Made by a program: the position numbers and the translations under genes. The notes beneath the pieces were generated by a model. It worked only from the letters and a program-made list of their open reading frames with translations, searched no databases and was not told the origin of the DNA. Positions 32,508 to 41,960 of a DNA stretch of 46,840 nucleotides are shown here, piece after piece (position 1 is the stretch's first letter; the number at the start of each line of letters is the position of its first letter). This DNA comes from an uncultured Gammaproteobacteria bacterium (GTDB lineage Bacteria; Pseudomonadota; Gammaproteobacteria; Pseudomonadales; Azotimanducaceae_A). Location of the stretch: assembly GCA_913041025.1 (NCBI GenBank), contig CAJWGQ010000005.1, positions 1-46,840 on the forward strand, given 5' to 3'.

Positions 32508-34031
32508 TTAGGGTGTATCCCCTGGCAAGCGTCGAAAGGAAAATGCTTCTTCGATCGTATAAGCCAGGTTGAGCAGTTTTTGTTCTGCCCATGGTTCCGC
32601 CAAAAACTCAACGCCCACCGGGAGTTTGTTTTTGCCAAAGCCTGCGGGCACCGAGATTGCTGGCAAACCGGTGGCTGCAGCGAGTTTGCAATTGTAGTGA
32701 GTTTGTTGACGGTCGATTCGTACGGCTTCTTCTGTAGCGGTTGGGTAGATCAGAGCGTTCAATTGATATTCGTTGAATAAATCCAGGATTTGTCTACGTA
32801 TTTTTCTGCCGGTTTCCTGCTGCTCAAGATAGATTCCTCTATCCTGATATCGAGGATCCAGGTAGCTTTTCCATAGATCAGCCACGCCCTGCTCGAGTCT
32901 AGGGTCATCGGTAAGATCGCGAAATGTTCTCGGCTTTATTGATGGGTAACGTCCCAGATAGTCGTTCAGATCTTTGATTACGTCATAGTTGTCCACGAAG
33001 TAGGCATCAGGTGCTTCTGTCTGGGATTTGAGTTCGTCCAGATCTTCCGATGCTAGTTTGACGATGGAGAGTCCCCGGGATTCAAGCTTGCCTACTAATT
33101 TACTGATCGCTTGGTTGGTGGTTTCGTTGGACTTGGCGTTGCCATACCAAGCAGAAAGCATGCCGATCCGGATGTTTTTCAGATCCAGGACTTCAAGTGC
33201 CTCTAGATAGCTTTTGGGTATTTTTCCGAAAGATTCCGCAGTCTGCGGATCCAGTGGGTCATAGCCAACAGTCGCGTCCAGCATCAGAGCCAGATCCCTC
33301 GTGTTCTTTGCCAGCGGACCGCCAATATCGCGAGAACTGGATAGCGGAACGATGCCAGCGCGGCTACTTAGTCCTTGCGTACCGCGTAAGCCAACAAGAT
33401 TGTTGTGCGCGGAGGGTACTCTGATAGAGCCACAGGTATCGCTTCCCATTCCTGCCGCGCCGAAATTAGCAGCGACAGCCGCGCCAGTTCCCCCACTTGA
33501 GCCACCGGGGTGATGCTTTGGGTTGTAGGGATTGCGGGTTACTCCGAATGCCGAGCCTCGGGTTGTCCAGCCAAAGGCAAATTCGTGCATGGTGGTTTTG
33601 GCCAAGATGATGGCGCCGGCCTCCTTCAATCGTTTGACTTGTGTGGCATCCTTTTTAGGCCAGTGTCCCTCTAGAATTGCTGATCCAGCGGTAGTTGGTG
33701 CATCTATTGTCTCGTAATTATCTTTGATCAGAATAGGAATCCCATGCAACAAAGACCGGGCACCCTTGTTTTTTCTCTCCATGTCTAGTTGTTTTGCCTG
33801 ACTTAGAGCTCGTCTATTGAAGTGCTGGATCGAATTTAATTTCGGGCCTTGCTGATCGTATTTTTGGATTCTCGATAGGTACCATTCAACTAATTCAACT
33901 GAGTCGGTCTTGTTTGATTCCAAAAGGTCCTGAAGTGTTTCTATCGAAGTTTCTAGAAAGAGCTCCTGACTTTTTGTTTCAAAGGCCATCAGGATGGTAA
34001 TAAACAGAAAAAAAACCTTTAAGAAATTCAT
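32508..34031 (-). CDS. exported amidase-signature hydrolase
   Basis: A 507-residue amidase with a signal peptide (residues 1-21, FLKVFFLFITILMAFETKS). The triad is Lys103 (ILIKDNY), Ser178 (GGSSGGTG) and nucleophile Ser202 (DTCGSIRVPS), at the standard spacing of 99 and 24. It should act outside the inner membrane, unlike the cytosolic amidase at 16134. It lies 94 bases downstream of a PPOX-type gene and 121 bases upstream of the GPH transporter, in a likely minus-strand unit with the LLM oxidoreductase at 34774. The substrate amide is unknown; cleavage followed by import is the plausible scheme. Confidence 0.9.
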   Translation of the reverse strand: MNFLKVFFLFITILMAFETKSQELFLETSIETLQDLLESNKTDSVELVEWYLSRIQKYDQQGPKLNSIQHFNRRALSQAKQLDMERKNKGARSLLHGIPILIKDNYETIDAPTTAGSAILEGHWPKKDATQVKRLKEAGAIILAKTTMHEFAFGWTTRGSAFGVTRNPYNPKHHPGGSSGGTGAAVAANFGAAGMGSDTCGSIRVPSAHNNLVGLRGTQGLSSRAGIVPLSSSRDIGGPLAKNTRDLALMLDATVGYDPLDPQTAESFGKIPKSYLEALEVLDLKNIRIGMLSAWYGNAKSNETTNQAISKLVGKLESRGLSIVKLASEDLDELKSQTEAPDAYFVDNYDVIKDLNDYLGRYPSIKPRTFRDLTDDPRLEQGVADLWKSYLDPRYQDRGIYLEQQETGRKIRRQILDLFNEYQLNALIYPTATEEAVRIDRQQTHYNCKLAAATGLPAISVPAGFGKNKLPVGVEFLAEPWAEQKLLNLAYTIEEAFSFRRLPGDTP

Positions 34032-34125
34032 GTGTTCGCTCCCGTTTATTTGCGTTACTGACCTTTATCGTAAATAGCTTGCGCGCTCACGAGTAATCAT
34101 GCCAGGCCGTCGCAAAACAAATTTA

Positions 34126-34746
34126 TCAATACATTCTTTCTTTAGTATCGTTTTCTATTCCATCGTCTAATTCTTTGCTCAAGTCTTTATCCAGATTCAA
34201 ATGATCCGACATCAGCTGAGCAAGCGTAGGTGCCTCAGTTTTTGATTTATAGTCCTCTTCCCAGAGCTTTGATCTCCTATAGGCTTTAGAGCAGTGGCCA
34301 AGAGCTTCTTCGATCGTCACGACGATACAGAGCTCCGGCAACTTGCCGTTAACAGGAAATAAACTCAGCATCTCAGGGTCTGTTGAAATGATCGCAGAAC
34401 CATTAATTCTGACCGTTTCAAGGACATCAGGAATCATGAACAGCAAGGACATTTTCGGCTGATTGATGATGTTGATCACACTATCCAAACGCTTATTACC
34501 TGGTCGTTCCGGCAACACCAGAGTTTTCTCGTCCCTAATATGAACCCAACCAGGAGGATCACCTCGCGGGCTGATATCGCTTGACCCGTCAGGTGCGTGA
34601 GTCGCCAGGGCTGCAAAAGGAGAAAGCTCTATATACCTTTTAATGGCAGGGGTGAGCACCGGCGTGCTCTTTGCGACTACCAGCGGGTGAATTGGCTCTC
34701 CCATGAGGGCTCTCAATTGGCCTTCTGAAGTGATTTGATGCTCCAT
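34126..34746 (-). CDS. pyridoxamine 5'-phosphate oxidase-like flavoprotein (PPOX class)
   Basis: A 206-residue split-barrel protein. The conserved block is LSPFAALATHAPDGSSDISPRG, DPPGWVHI and LVLPERPGNKRLDSVINI, followed by NPKMSLLF-type sequence (here NQPKMSLLF) and VRINGSAII. It binds FMN or a related cofactor in this fold. Two ATGs lie six bases apart at 34752 and 34746; AGGA is directly adjacent to the first and six bases before the second, so I choose the second. It starts 27 bases after the end of the LLM oxidoreductase gene and could supply reduced flavin or act on its product. Confidence 0.8.
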   Translation of the reverse strand: MEHQITSEGQLRALMGEPIHPLVVAKSTPVLTPAIKRYIELSPFAALATHAPDGSSDISPRGDPPGWVHIRDEKTLVLPERPGNKRLDSVINIINQPKMSLLFMIPDVLETVRINGSAIISTDPEMLSLFPVNGKLPELCIVVTIEEALGHCSKAYRRSKLWEEDYKSKTEAPTLAQLMSDHLNLDKDLSKELDDGIENDTKERMY

Positions 34747-34773
34747 CAACATTCCTTTGGTTGGTCTTGAGTT

Positions 34774-36036
34774 TTATCCGGCCGCCATATTCTTAGGACG
34801 CGATGCAGGGACAATATCGATCTGACTATCGGTAAGCGCAGGGCGGGTCCGGCGTCTTGCGAGAGCGGCCTCGATATAAGGAGCTAACCTTTCGGCCTTT
34901 TCTGCTTCTTTTTTGTCTCTTCCCTCTGCGAATTCGTCGTACACCTCTGCGTTGAATTTCTCCAGACTTTCGCAAATGTGTTCATGTTTGTTTTTGCCTC
35001 CTTGTTGGAGAAATATCACTTGATCGACGCCTGAATCCGCAAATCCTTGCATGTGTTTACGAAATTCTGCGGGTGTGCCGATCCCTGGCGATCTGGCCAT
35101 GCTTCGGTCGGGCTGAACGTCACCGCCACCATAAGCAGTATCGGTTACCTTTTGGCCCGACTCACGCGCTTTTTTTCTCGCCTCGTAATTATCCCAGAGC
35201 TTACTTCTGCCAGGGAGAACATCGTCTGTGACCAGCGCGCCGATAGCGTATTCGAAGAATCTAAAGCCATCTTCTCCCCGTCGAGATGCTTCGTCATGGT
35301 CGTCATGAAGTGAGAATGCTGAAACCATCGCAATGTTTGCATTGACTGAATGACCAAGCGGTACGCACTCTTCAGACATGATTGTATCGTAATAGGTTTG
35401 AGTCCATGTCTTGGCTTCCTCACGGTCTAAAAAACTGAAGGCTAAGACACCAAGACCATTTTGGGCTGCGACTTTGATGGTGTCCCGATTGGTACAGGCC
35501 ATCCACATAGGTGGATGAGGTTTTTGTATAGGCTTAGGTAGCACGTTACGACATGGGAGTGACCAGTCTTCACACTCATATCCAGGGTAAGGCTCCATCA
35601 CCATCATATCGGAAATTTCTCGTGCGGCCTCAAGACACATGTCACGCTTTCGCTTAGCCTCTATTCCGAATCCTCCCAGCTCTAGTCTAGTAGCACCTTC
35701 ACCTATTCCAAACTGTGCTCTTCCATTGGACACCAGATCCAGCATGCCCACGGCCTCTGCAGTTCTGGCAGGGTGGTTATAATTAGAGATCACCTGGCGG
35801 ATTCCAAACCCTATGTTGATCTTTTGGGTCTTTGCTGCAATCGCGGACAGGAATACCTCGCTAGCTGAGCAATGCGAGTACTCCTCCAGGAAGTGATGTT
35901 CAACTGACCAGGCATAGTCAATGCCCAGTTTGTCTCCTAGAACGCATTGGTCAATGGCGTCGTGAACCAGGTTGAGCTCACTGTCCTCCTTCCAGGGTTT
36001 AGGTAGCTGAAGTTCATACAACATCCCAAATCTCAT
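34774..36036 (-). CDS. LLM-class (luciferase-like) flavin-dependent monooxygenase
   Basis: A 420-residue luciferase-like TIM-barrel enzyme. The markers are KLGIDYAWSVEHHFLEEYSHC (broken to 20 as IDYAWSVEHHF), IGFGIRQVISNYNHPARTAE, LVSNGRAQFGIGEGATRLELGGFG (only parts listed) and HPPMWMACTNRDT. The EHHF segment is as in bacterial luciferase-type FMN monooxygenases. ATG 36036 has GGGAG seven bases upstream. It leads a minus-strand group with a PPOX protein, an amidase and a GPH transporter. It faces away from the Nudix gene, with its promoter probably in the 94-base gap. A long C-terminal tail of about 45 residues is charged. Substrate unknown. Confidence 0.88.
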   Translation of the reverse strand: MRFGMLYELQLPKPWKEDSELNLVHDAIDQCVLGDKLGIDYAWSVEHHFLEEYSHCSASEVFLSAIAAKTQKINIGFGIRQVISNYNHPARTAEAVGMLDLVSNGRAQFGIGEGATRLELGGFGIEAKRKRDMCLEAAREISDMMVMEPYPGYECEDWSLPCRNVLPKPIQKPHPPMWMACTNRDTIKVAAQNGLGVLAFSFLDREEAKTWTQTYYDTIMSEECVPLGHSVNANIAMVSAFSLHDDHDEASRRGEDGFRFFEYAIGALVTDDVLPGRSKLWDNYEARKKARESGQKVTDTAYGGGDVQPDRSMARSPGIGTPAEFRKHMQGFADSGVDQVIFLQQGGKNKHEHICESLEKFNAEVYDEFAEGRDKKEAEKAERLAPYIEAALARRRTRPALTDSQIDIVPASRPKNMAAG

Positions 36037-36130
36037 GAGCGTCTCCCGTCGCCTATTAGTGTTTCCTACTATGGTTTTTTATAATGAAGTTGGCAACAGG
36101 CTTATAGATGCTTTTAGGAAGAAGCACTTG

Positions 36131-36523
36131 ATGAAAAATGAAGTAGTGGCTGGAATCGCACATAGAAGAGGCAGCTATCTAGTTGGTCTTAAGTGTGAGC
36201 CACTCAAAGGTAGTAACCTTTGGGAGTTCCCTGGTGGGAAAGTGGAAAAAGGTGAGTCGGTTGAGGATGCCACTCGAAGAGAATGGCTAGAGGAGTTGGG
36301 CGTTGAGCTTGCCTCGTTTGGTGGGGTGATTTGCGCCCTTGAGAACAAGAACTATCGTATTCATTTCTGCTCTATAGAGATCCAGGACAGGCCAAGAGCA
36401 ATCGAACATTTAGAGCTATCGTGGAAAACTCCAGAGGAATTAGAAGGCCTGTCGATGCACCTGCTAGACGCCGAGTTTGTAAGGCAATACCTGATTAGCT
36501 CGTCAACTGGTTTCACCAGCTGA
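36131..36523 (+). CDS. Nudix hydrolase (MutT-like)
   Basis: A 130-residue Nudix protein. The complete Nudix box, GX5EX7REUXEEXGU, is at 36-58 (Gly36, Glu42, Arg50-Glu51, Glu54-Glu55, Gly57). The start VVAGIAHRRGSYLVGL is like MutT/8-oxo-dGTP diphosphatase proteins, which clean oxidised nucleotides. ATG 36131 lies six bases after AGGAAGAAG and gives the normal length; a frame open to 36035 would add 32 residues and overlap the LLM start. It ends inside the end of the convergent PPOX gene (21-base overlap). Substrate likely 8-oxo-dGTP but not certain. Confidence 0.85.
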   Translation: MKNEVVAGIAHRRGSYLVGLKCEPLKGSNLWEFPGGKVEKGESVEDATRREWLEELGVELASFGGVICALENKNYRIHFCSIEIQDRPRAIEHLELSWKTPEELEGLSMHLLDAEFVRQYLISSSTGFTS

Positions 36524-37159
36524 TAATTTTTTTTCGTATTCCTCTTGCGTGATGTAGCCGGCTTCTTGAATTAGCTGCTTGTCTCTCTCTCCTAGAAAAT
36601 GATCCAAGCCTTCGATTCTTTTCCAGAGTGCAATGGGCGCGTTGCCACTTGAATCGGGTACATAGGGTGATGATTCGCTTAAAGTCATTTTGTGAACGTA
36701 TCGAGAGCAGTTGATCCAGACTTGAGAGAGAGCGATCTTTACGACGAGGTTAGCCCCTGGATAGGAATCAAGAAGAGGTCCTTCATTAACGAGTTCGGCT
36801 TTACCTTGAATGCGGAGGCGGTTTGGAGTTTCGAAATCAACGAACAACATCCCAATCTCAGGATTCGCAAGGATATTACCCATTGAGTAGAACATCCCGT
36901 TTCCGTCATAGCTCGGAAACATAACTTGGGTTGCGTTGAGAATCCTGACGAAACCTGCAGCCCCGCCCTTGTAGGATACGGTTGGTCGACTACTTTCATC
37001 GATTGTTGATAAAAAAAACATTGTCTGAGAGGAGATGAACTGCGAATGATCGTCGGACAATTCCTCTCTGACTACAGCGGCTTCTATTTGATCGGCTAGT
37101 TCTAGCGTATTAAATTTCTGTTGTACGGTTCTGTGCGAGGATTGATAAAGCTTGCTCAT
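36503..37159 (-). CDS. pyridoxamine 5'-phosphate oxidase-related flavoprotein (PPOX class)
   Basis: A 218-residue split-barrel protein. Typical segments are SSQTMFFLSTIDESSRPTVS, YKGGAAGFVRILN, YDGNGMFYSMGNILANPEIG and IGMLFVDFETPNRLRIQGKAEL (parts). This is the pattern of putative FMN-binding PPOX proteins. I start it at ATG 37159, which gives MSKLYQSSHR; a frame to 37207 adds 16 low-complexity residues. No good ribosome-binding site is seen. It overlaps the Nudix gene at its end by 21 bases and diverges from the beta-lactamase-fold gene. Function unknown. Confidence 0.78.
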   Translation of the reverse strand: MSKLYQSSHRTVQQKFNTLELADQIEAAVVREELSDDHSQFISSQTMFFLSTIDESSRPTVSYKGGAAGFVRILNATQVMFPSYDGNGMFYSMGNILANPEIGMLFVDFETPNRLRIQGKAELVNEGPLLDSYPGANLVVKIALSQVWINCSRYVHKMTLSESSPYVPDSSGNAPIALWKRIEGLDHFLGERDKQLIQEAGYITQEEYEKKLSAGETS

Positions 37160-37265
37160 AACGGAAGTCGTTTGATTTTTGTTCGATGGTGGCTTTTGAA
37201 ACCGCAAAATGCAACGCTAATGCTGCTATATTCTCTTGTCTAGTATCGAGTTTTAGAGAATTCCT

Positions 37266-38714
37266 TTGAGATTATTTGTTTTTAGCCTTTTCCTTTTGGT
37301 GTTTAAATCCGGCGCGGCTGAAGCTACTCAACCCCCTCTTTCAGAACACCCTAGAATTAAAGACGCCATCGGGTTGGTAGACGCTTGGATAGATTCACTT
37401 CTTGATTATGGTCAGGTTCCCGGTATCTCTGTGGGATTTGTTGTGGATCAAGAACTTGTCTTCGCGAAAGGGTACGGCTACTCCAATCTGGAAAATAAGA
37501 TCAGAACGGAGACTGATACTATTTATAGTGTTTGTAGTATCTCTAAATTGTTTACTTCCATTGGAATCATGCAGCTACGCGATTCAGGGGTCTTGACTTT
37601 GCGAGACCCGATCGAGAGACATCTAAAATGGTTTGCTATAGAAAGCGGGCATCTGGGTTCGGGCCCCGTCCGTGTGGGCGGGCTTCTAACGCATTCGTCA
37701 GGACTTCCAAGAGAGTCAGATTTTCCCTATTGGACGAGGCTGGACTTTCCTTTTCCGGAACAGGAACAAATGAAAGAACAGCTTAAAGAGCAAACGACGA
37801 TTTATCCGGCGGAAACCCGTTTTCAATACTCTAATCTCGGTTTTGCTTTAGCTGGGGCGATTTTGGCCGATACAAGCGGGCTTACCTACCAGCAATATAT
37901 GGAACAAAAGGTTATTGGACCGATGGGCTTACAGGATACGCGACCCTACTTTCCGACTAGACTCCATGGAGATCAAATGGCCACAGGTTACGCAGGTTTG
38001 CGACGAGACAGGGTGCGAAAGGAGTTGCCCCCATTCGATACTGGGGCGATCACTCCTGCAGCTGGATTTACTAGCACTGTGGAAGATCTGTCGCGCTTTG
38101 CTTCGTGGAATTTTAGAACGCTTTCAGGTCAGGACGACACTGTTCTCGAGGGGAACACACTTCGAGAGATGCAGCGAGTTAACTGGGTAGATCCTGACTG
38201 GAAGAGTTCGTGGGGTCTTGGATTTTCTGTATCGCAGGAGCAAGGAGAGACAGTTGTAAGCCATGGTGGCGCTTGTCCAGGTTACATAACTCATTTCGCT
38301 ATGCTTCCTAAATTCAAGGTTGCGGCGATAGCGTTGACGAATTCCGCCGATGGACCGGCATCTTTAATCACTACTAGCTTGATAAAGGTAGTTGGGTCTG
38401 CACTCAGATCACTAGACACGCCTGTGGAGTCGCCTGTGAATTTGGATTTATCGGTTTTTGCAGGGAATTACTCAACCAATGTATGGGGTGGTGAAATCGC
38501 GTTACGGGTCTCTGGAAACGAGTTAGCGGTTATCCTGCTGGGTAATCCTCGTATGCCCATGGGCGAAATTCAAAAATTAAGGTATTTAGAAGCCAATACG
38601 TTCGTCAGGGTAGAGGACAATGAGCCTCGAGAATTTTGGCACTTTGAACTCGATGAATCTGGGCGGGCCGTGCAATTTAAAAGGCACCAAGGCCTATACA
38701 GCAGAATTGATTGA
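37266..38714 (+). CDS. beta-lactamase-fold serine hydrolase, exported, TTG start
   Basis: A 482-residue serine hydrolase of the class C beta-lactamase/D-aminopeptidase-like family. A short signal peptide (about 1-19) directs it to the periplasm. Active-site motifs are SxxK (Ser91-Ile-Ser-Lys94), YxN (Tyr188-Ser-Asn190) and HGG at 333-335. After about residue 400 there is an extra domain that is common in D-peptide- or ester-hydrolysing members. TTG 37266 is used; AGAGAA is about seven bases upstream and no ATG fits. Followed 59 bases later by the prolyl oligopeptidase. Likely an esterase or D-peptidase, not a resistance enzyme. Confidence 0.85.
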   Translation: MRLFVFSLFLLVFKSGAAEATQPPLSEHPRIKDAIGLVDAWIDSLLDYGQVPGISVGFVVDQELVFAKGYGYSNLENKIRTETDTIYSVCSISKLFTSIGIMQLRDSGVLTLRDPIERHLKWFAIESGHLGSGPVRVGGLLTHSSGLPRESDFPYWTRLDFPFPEQEQMKEQLKEQTTIYPAETRFQYSNLGFALAGAILADTSGLTYQQYMEQKVIGPMGLQDTRPYFPTRLHGDQMATGYAGLRRDRVRKELPPFDTGAITPAAGFTSTVEDLSRFASWNFRTLSGQDDTVLEGNTLREMQRVNWVDPDWKSSWGLGFSVSQEQGETVVSHGGACPGYITHFAMLPKFKVAAIALTNSADGPASLITTSLIKVVGSALRSLDTPVESPVNLDLSVFAGNYSTNVWGGEIALRVSGNELAVILLGNPRMPMGEIQKLRYLEANTFVRVEDNEPREFWHFELDESGRAVQFKRHQGLYSRID

Positions 38715-38773
38715 GTTTTTGTCTAGCGATGAGTCATCACTAATTTATCAACAGGGGTCCATTCCTAGCAAGA

Positions 38774-40897
38774 ATGAAAAGAGCGTTTCGGTCATTTTGT
38801 TTTTCATGCTTTATCCTGCTGGGATTGGGTTGTGGCGCTAACGAGACCAAGGAGGAACCGGTGAGTATTGAATACCCTGTCACTGATGAAAGACCAGTTT
38901 ATGACAACTTCCATGGTGTACAAGTTGAGGATCCCTATCGATGGTTGGAGGATGATCGAAGTACGGAAACTGCAGCCTGGGTAGATGCACAAAACGAGTC
39001 ATCCTTTTCTTACCTTGGCTCTCTTCCCAGTAGGGCCGACTTCGCATCGCGGCTACACCGTTTGATGGATTACGAAAGAGAGAGCCTGCCGTTTCAAGAA
39101 GGAGAATTTACTTATTTCTATAGAAACAGCGGACTACAAAACCAATCAGTTCTATTCAGGCGAGACGCAGAGGGGCGAGAATCTGTTTTTATTGATCCTA
39201 ATTTGCTTTCTGAGGATGGAACGACTTCCATGTTGGGTATTGCCTTCTCGAAATCTGGAGAACTGGCGGCCTACCAACTCAGTGAGGGTGGGGCCGATTG
39301 GCGATCTGTAGAGGTTATTGATACAGATACTCTGAGAGTTATTGATCGTATAGAAAATGTTAAATTCAGTGGGCTTTCCTGGTATGCGGATGACGGTTTT
39401 TATTACTCCAGCTATGACGAGCCGAAGGGCAGCGAACTCACAGCAAAAACGGATAGGCATAAACTCTATTATCATCGGATCGGCGAAGATCAAGCAGAAG
39501 ATCAACTCATATTTGGAGCAAGGGACGAAGAAAAACATCGTTATGTCTCGGGTTATGTGACGGAGGATGAATATTTTTTGGTAATTGATGCATCCAATAC
39601 GACTTCTGGTAACAAGCTGTTTATGAAGGATCTTCGGAGAGCTGACCAACCATTGCAGACGATTGTGAGAGAGGACAGCGGTGATATCAGAGTTCTGTAC
39701 AGTAATCAGGACGAGATTTATGCGTACACGAATCTTAATGCGCTAAACGGAAAGCTTATCAAGTTTACCCTAGAGAATTTTGAACAGACCGATTGGGAGA
39801 TTGTCATCGATGAATCCGACAATGCTCTTCATGTCGATGTGGCAGGGGGATACTTCTTTGCGAGTTACTTAAAGGATGCTGTTACGGTAACTTACCAGTT
39901 CGATCAATCTGGTCGTATGCTTCGTGAGATATTCCTCCCAGGTAAAGGAACGGCGTTTGGCTTTCAAGGAAAGAAAACGCAGGAGTTAACTTACTTCACC
40001 TTTGAAAATTACCACACACCACCCACGATTTTCTCACTCGATTTGAATAGTGGGGGCACAGAAATTTACAGATCGTCAGAGGCTAAATTTTCTTCGGAAA
40101 GCTACGAGAGTCGTCAGGTGTTTTTTAACTCGAAAGACGGCACTAAAATTCCGATGACTATTACCCATAAAAAAAATCTGGAATTAAGCCAACCTAATCC
40201 CACAATCTTGTATGGGTACGGCGGCTTTGACATTAGTCTCACGCCAACATTCTCGAGCACAACTGCGGCCTGGCTGGAAGCAGGCGGTATTTATGCGGTT
40301 CCCAACCTAAGGGGTGGCGGGGAATATGGTAAGGATTGGCATCAAGCGGGTGTGCAGATGAGGAAACAAAATGTATTTGATGATTTTATCGCTGCGGCTG
40401 AGCATCTGTTTGAGCTCGGGTTAACCAATTCTGAAAATCTGGCTATTAGTGGAAGGAGCAATGGGGGACTGCTGGTTGGTGCGGTTATGACTCAAAGACC
40501 GGACCTTGCGGCGGTTGCGCTTCCCGCCGTGGGAGTTTTGGATATGCTCCGATACCACACCTTTACGGCGGGTGCTGGTTGGGCCTTCGATTACGGCACG
40601 GTAGAGCAGTCAAAAGAGATGTTTGAATATCTCATCGCTTATTCTCCAGTACATAATGTCCGAGCCGGTGTGTCGTATCCTGCGACTCTTGTTACGACGG
40701 CCGACCATGATGATCGTGTTGTTCCTGCTCATTCTTTCAAGTTTGCGGCACATTTGCAGAAGAAACAGGCAGGCAAACGCCCGGTTCTGATTCGAATCGA
40801 CAAAGATGCGGGACATGGTATGGGTATGCCGACCGATATGATAATAGATTACTACGCTGATACTTTTGCGTTTACACTCGATCATATGGCCAATTGA
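38774..40897 (+). CDS. prolyl oligopeptidase family serine peptidase (S9A)
   Basis: A 707-residue peptidase. The N terminus looks like a lipoprotein or secretion signal (hydrophobic stretch ending LLGLGC, Cys20, though the -3 residue is Gly). The propeller domain follows from about residue 35 (YPVTDERPVYDNFHGVQVED), then the alpha/beta hydrolase domain with Ser562 (SGRSNGG), Asp646 or 647 (DHDDRVV) and His681 (AGHGMG). The NLRGGGEYG segment is also typical. It cuts after proline in short peptides. The peptide ABC transporter starts 1.1 kb on, so peptide processing and uptake may be linked. The ATG has only a weak ribosome-binding site. Confidence 0.92.
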   Translation: MKRAFRSFCFSCFILLGLGCGANETKEEPVSIEYPVTDERPVYDNFHGVQVEDPYRWLEDDRSTETAAWVDAQNESSFSYLGSLPSRADFASRLHRLMDYERESLPFQEGEFTYFYRNSGLQNQSVLFRRDAEGRESVFIDPNLLSEDGTTSMLGIAFSKSGELAAYQLSEGGADWRSVEVIDTDTLRVIDRIENVKFSGLSWYADDGFYYSSYDEPKGSELTAKTDRHKLYYHRIGEDQAEDQLIFGARDEEKHRYVSGYVTEDEYFLVIDASNTTSGNKLFMKDLRRADQPLQTIVREDSGDIRVLYSNQDEIYAYTNLNALNGKLIKFTLENFEQTDWEIVIDESDNALHVDVAGGYFFASYLKDAVTVTYQFDQSGRMLREIFLPGKGTAFGFQGKKTQELTYFTFENYHTPPTIFSLDLNSGGTEIYRSSEAKFSSESYESRQVFFNSKDGTKIPMTITHKKNLELSQPNPTILYGYGGFDISLTPTFSSTTAAWLEAGGIYAVPNLRGGGEYGKDWHQAGVQMRKQNVFDDFIAAAEHLFELGLTNSENLAISGRSNGGLLVGAVMTQRPDLAAVALPAVGVLDMLRYHTFTAGAGWAFDYGTVEQSKEMFEYLIAYSPVHNVRAGVSYPATLVTTADHDDRVVPAHSFKFAAHLQKKQAGKRPVLIRIDKDAGHGMGMPTDMIIDYYADTFAFTLDHMAN

Positions 40898-40910
40898 GCG
40901 GAGAGATTTG

Positions 40911-41960
40911 ATGAAATTAGGTTTGATGCTGGGTTATTCAGGAGCGAATTTACGCATTCCAATAGAGGACGTTCAGTTGGCGGAGCGATTGGGATACGAC
41001 AGTGTCTGGACTGCAGAAGCGTATGGATCTGACGCGATAACTCCTCTAGCTTATATTGCGGCGCACACCGATAGAATTCGCTTGGGCACAGCGGTTTTGC
41101 AGTTGGCAGGACGTACGCCCGCTAATGCGGCTATGGCCATGGCGACGCTCGATCAGATTGCCGGAGGTAATCGAGCGATCTGTGGTTTAGGGGTTTCGGG
41201 ACCTCAGATTGTCGAGGGCTGGTATGGTCAGCCCTGGGGTAAACCTTATTATCGTATTAAGGATTACGTAACCATTATGAAAAAGATTTGGGCGAGAGAG
41301 GAGCCGGTCACGCATGAAGGAAGGGAAATTTCCTTACCCTACAGAGGTGAGGGTGCGTTAGGGATCGGCAAGCCACTTAAATCGATTTTGCACATGAATC
41401 CTGATATCCCGGTATTCTTGGGAACAGGAATGGAGTCTACTGTACGAATGACTGCAGAAATTGCGGATGGCTGGCTGCCTCTGGGCTTTGTGCCTGAAAC
41501 TGCTCACCTTTATGAAGATTGGATTAACGAGGGATTAGCCAAGGGAGGGAAAGAGCCAGAGCAGTTTGAAAGACAGGTGATGACTAGCGTAAAAGTAACT
41601 GACGATGTTCAAGGCGCGCTTGACGCGTTGAAGCCAGGCATTGCGCTTTACGTGGGGGGAATGGGGCATAAAAATATCAATTTCCACAAAGAGATGATGG
41701 TTCGTCGGGGGTTTGCGGAAGAGGCTGATAAAATTCAAGAGCTTTATCTGGCTAAGCGCAAAGATGAAGCGGCTGATGCAGTCCCAAATGATTTTGTTGA
41801 TTCAGGCGCGTTGGTTGGGCCCAAAGAGCGAATTAAAGAAAGGTTCAAGGCTTGGGAGACCAGTGGGATCACTGGTTTGACCATTAGCGGTAATACTGAG
41901 GCAATTGAAACGATGGCTGAAGTGGCTCGTCTTAATTTCGAGGCACAGCCAAAGGGCTAG
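40911..41960 (+). CDS. LLM-class F420-dependent-type oxidoreductase
   Basis: A 349-residue luciferase-like enzyme. The start MKLGLMLGYSGANLRIPIED is that of F420-dependent-type LLM proteins. Next come AERLGYDSVWTAEAYGSDAI, RIRLGTAVLQLAGRTPANAA and NRAICGLGVSGPQIVEGWYG, all family landmarks. GGAGAG precedes ATG 40911, 13 bases after the peptidase gene, so the two are probably cotranscribed. It ends on a CTAG that also contains the stop codon of the convergent transporter gene. Whether the host makes F420 is unknown; FMN is possible. Substrate unknown. Confidence 0.88.
   Translation: MKLGLMLGYSGANLRIPIEDVQLAERLGYDSVWTAEAYGSDAITPLAYIAAHTDRIRLGTAVLQLAGRTPANAAMAMATLDQIAGGNRAICGLGVSGPQIVEGWYGQPWGKPYYRIKDYVTIMKKIWAREEPVTHEGREISLPYRGEGALGIGKPLKSILHMNPDIPVFLGTGMESTVRMTAEIADGWLPLGFVPETAHLYEDWINEGLAKGGKEPEQFERQVMTSVKVTDDVQGALDALKPGIALYVGGMGHKNINFHKEMMVRRGFAEEADKIQELYLAKRKDEAADAVPNDFVDSGALVGPKERIKERFKAWETSGITGLTISGNTEAIETMAEVARLNFEAQPKG

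Noticed and set aside
36035..36130. 32-residue extension of the Nudix protein
   Set aside because: The extra sequence is not typical, it overlaps the divergent LLM start, and ATG 36131 has a proper ribosome-binding site.
37266..38714. Beta-lactamase resistance gene
   Set aside because: The SxxK, YxN and HGG motifs are shared by many esterases and D-peptidases; the extra C-terminal domain and the context favour those.
39152..39649. Antisense frame inside the prolyl oligopeptidase
   Set aside because: No start signal and no recognisable domain; the peptidase frame has all family motifs.
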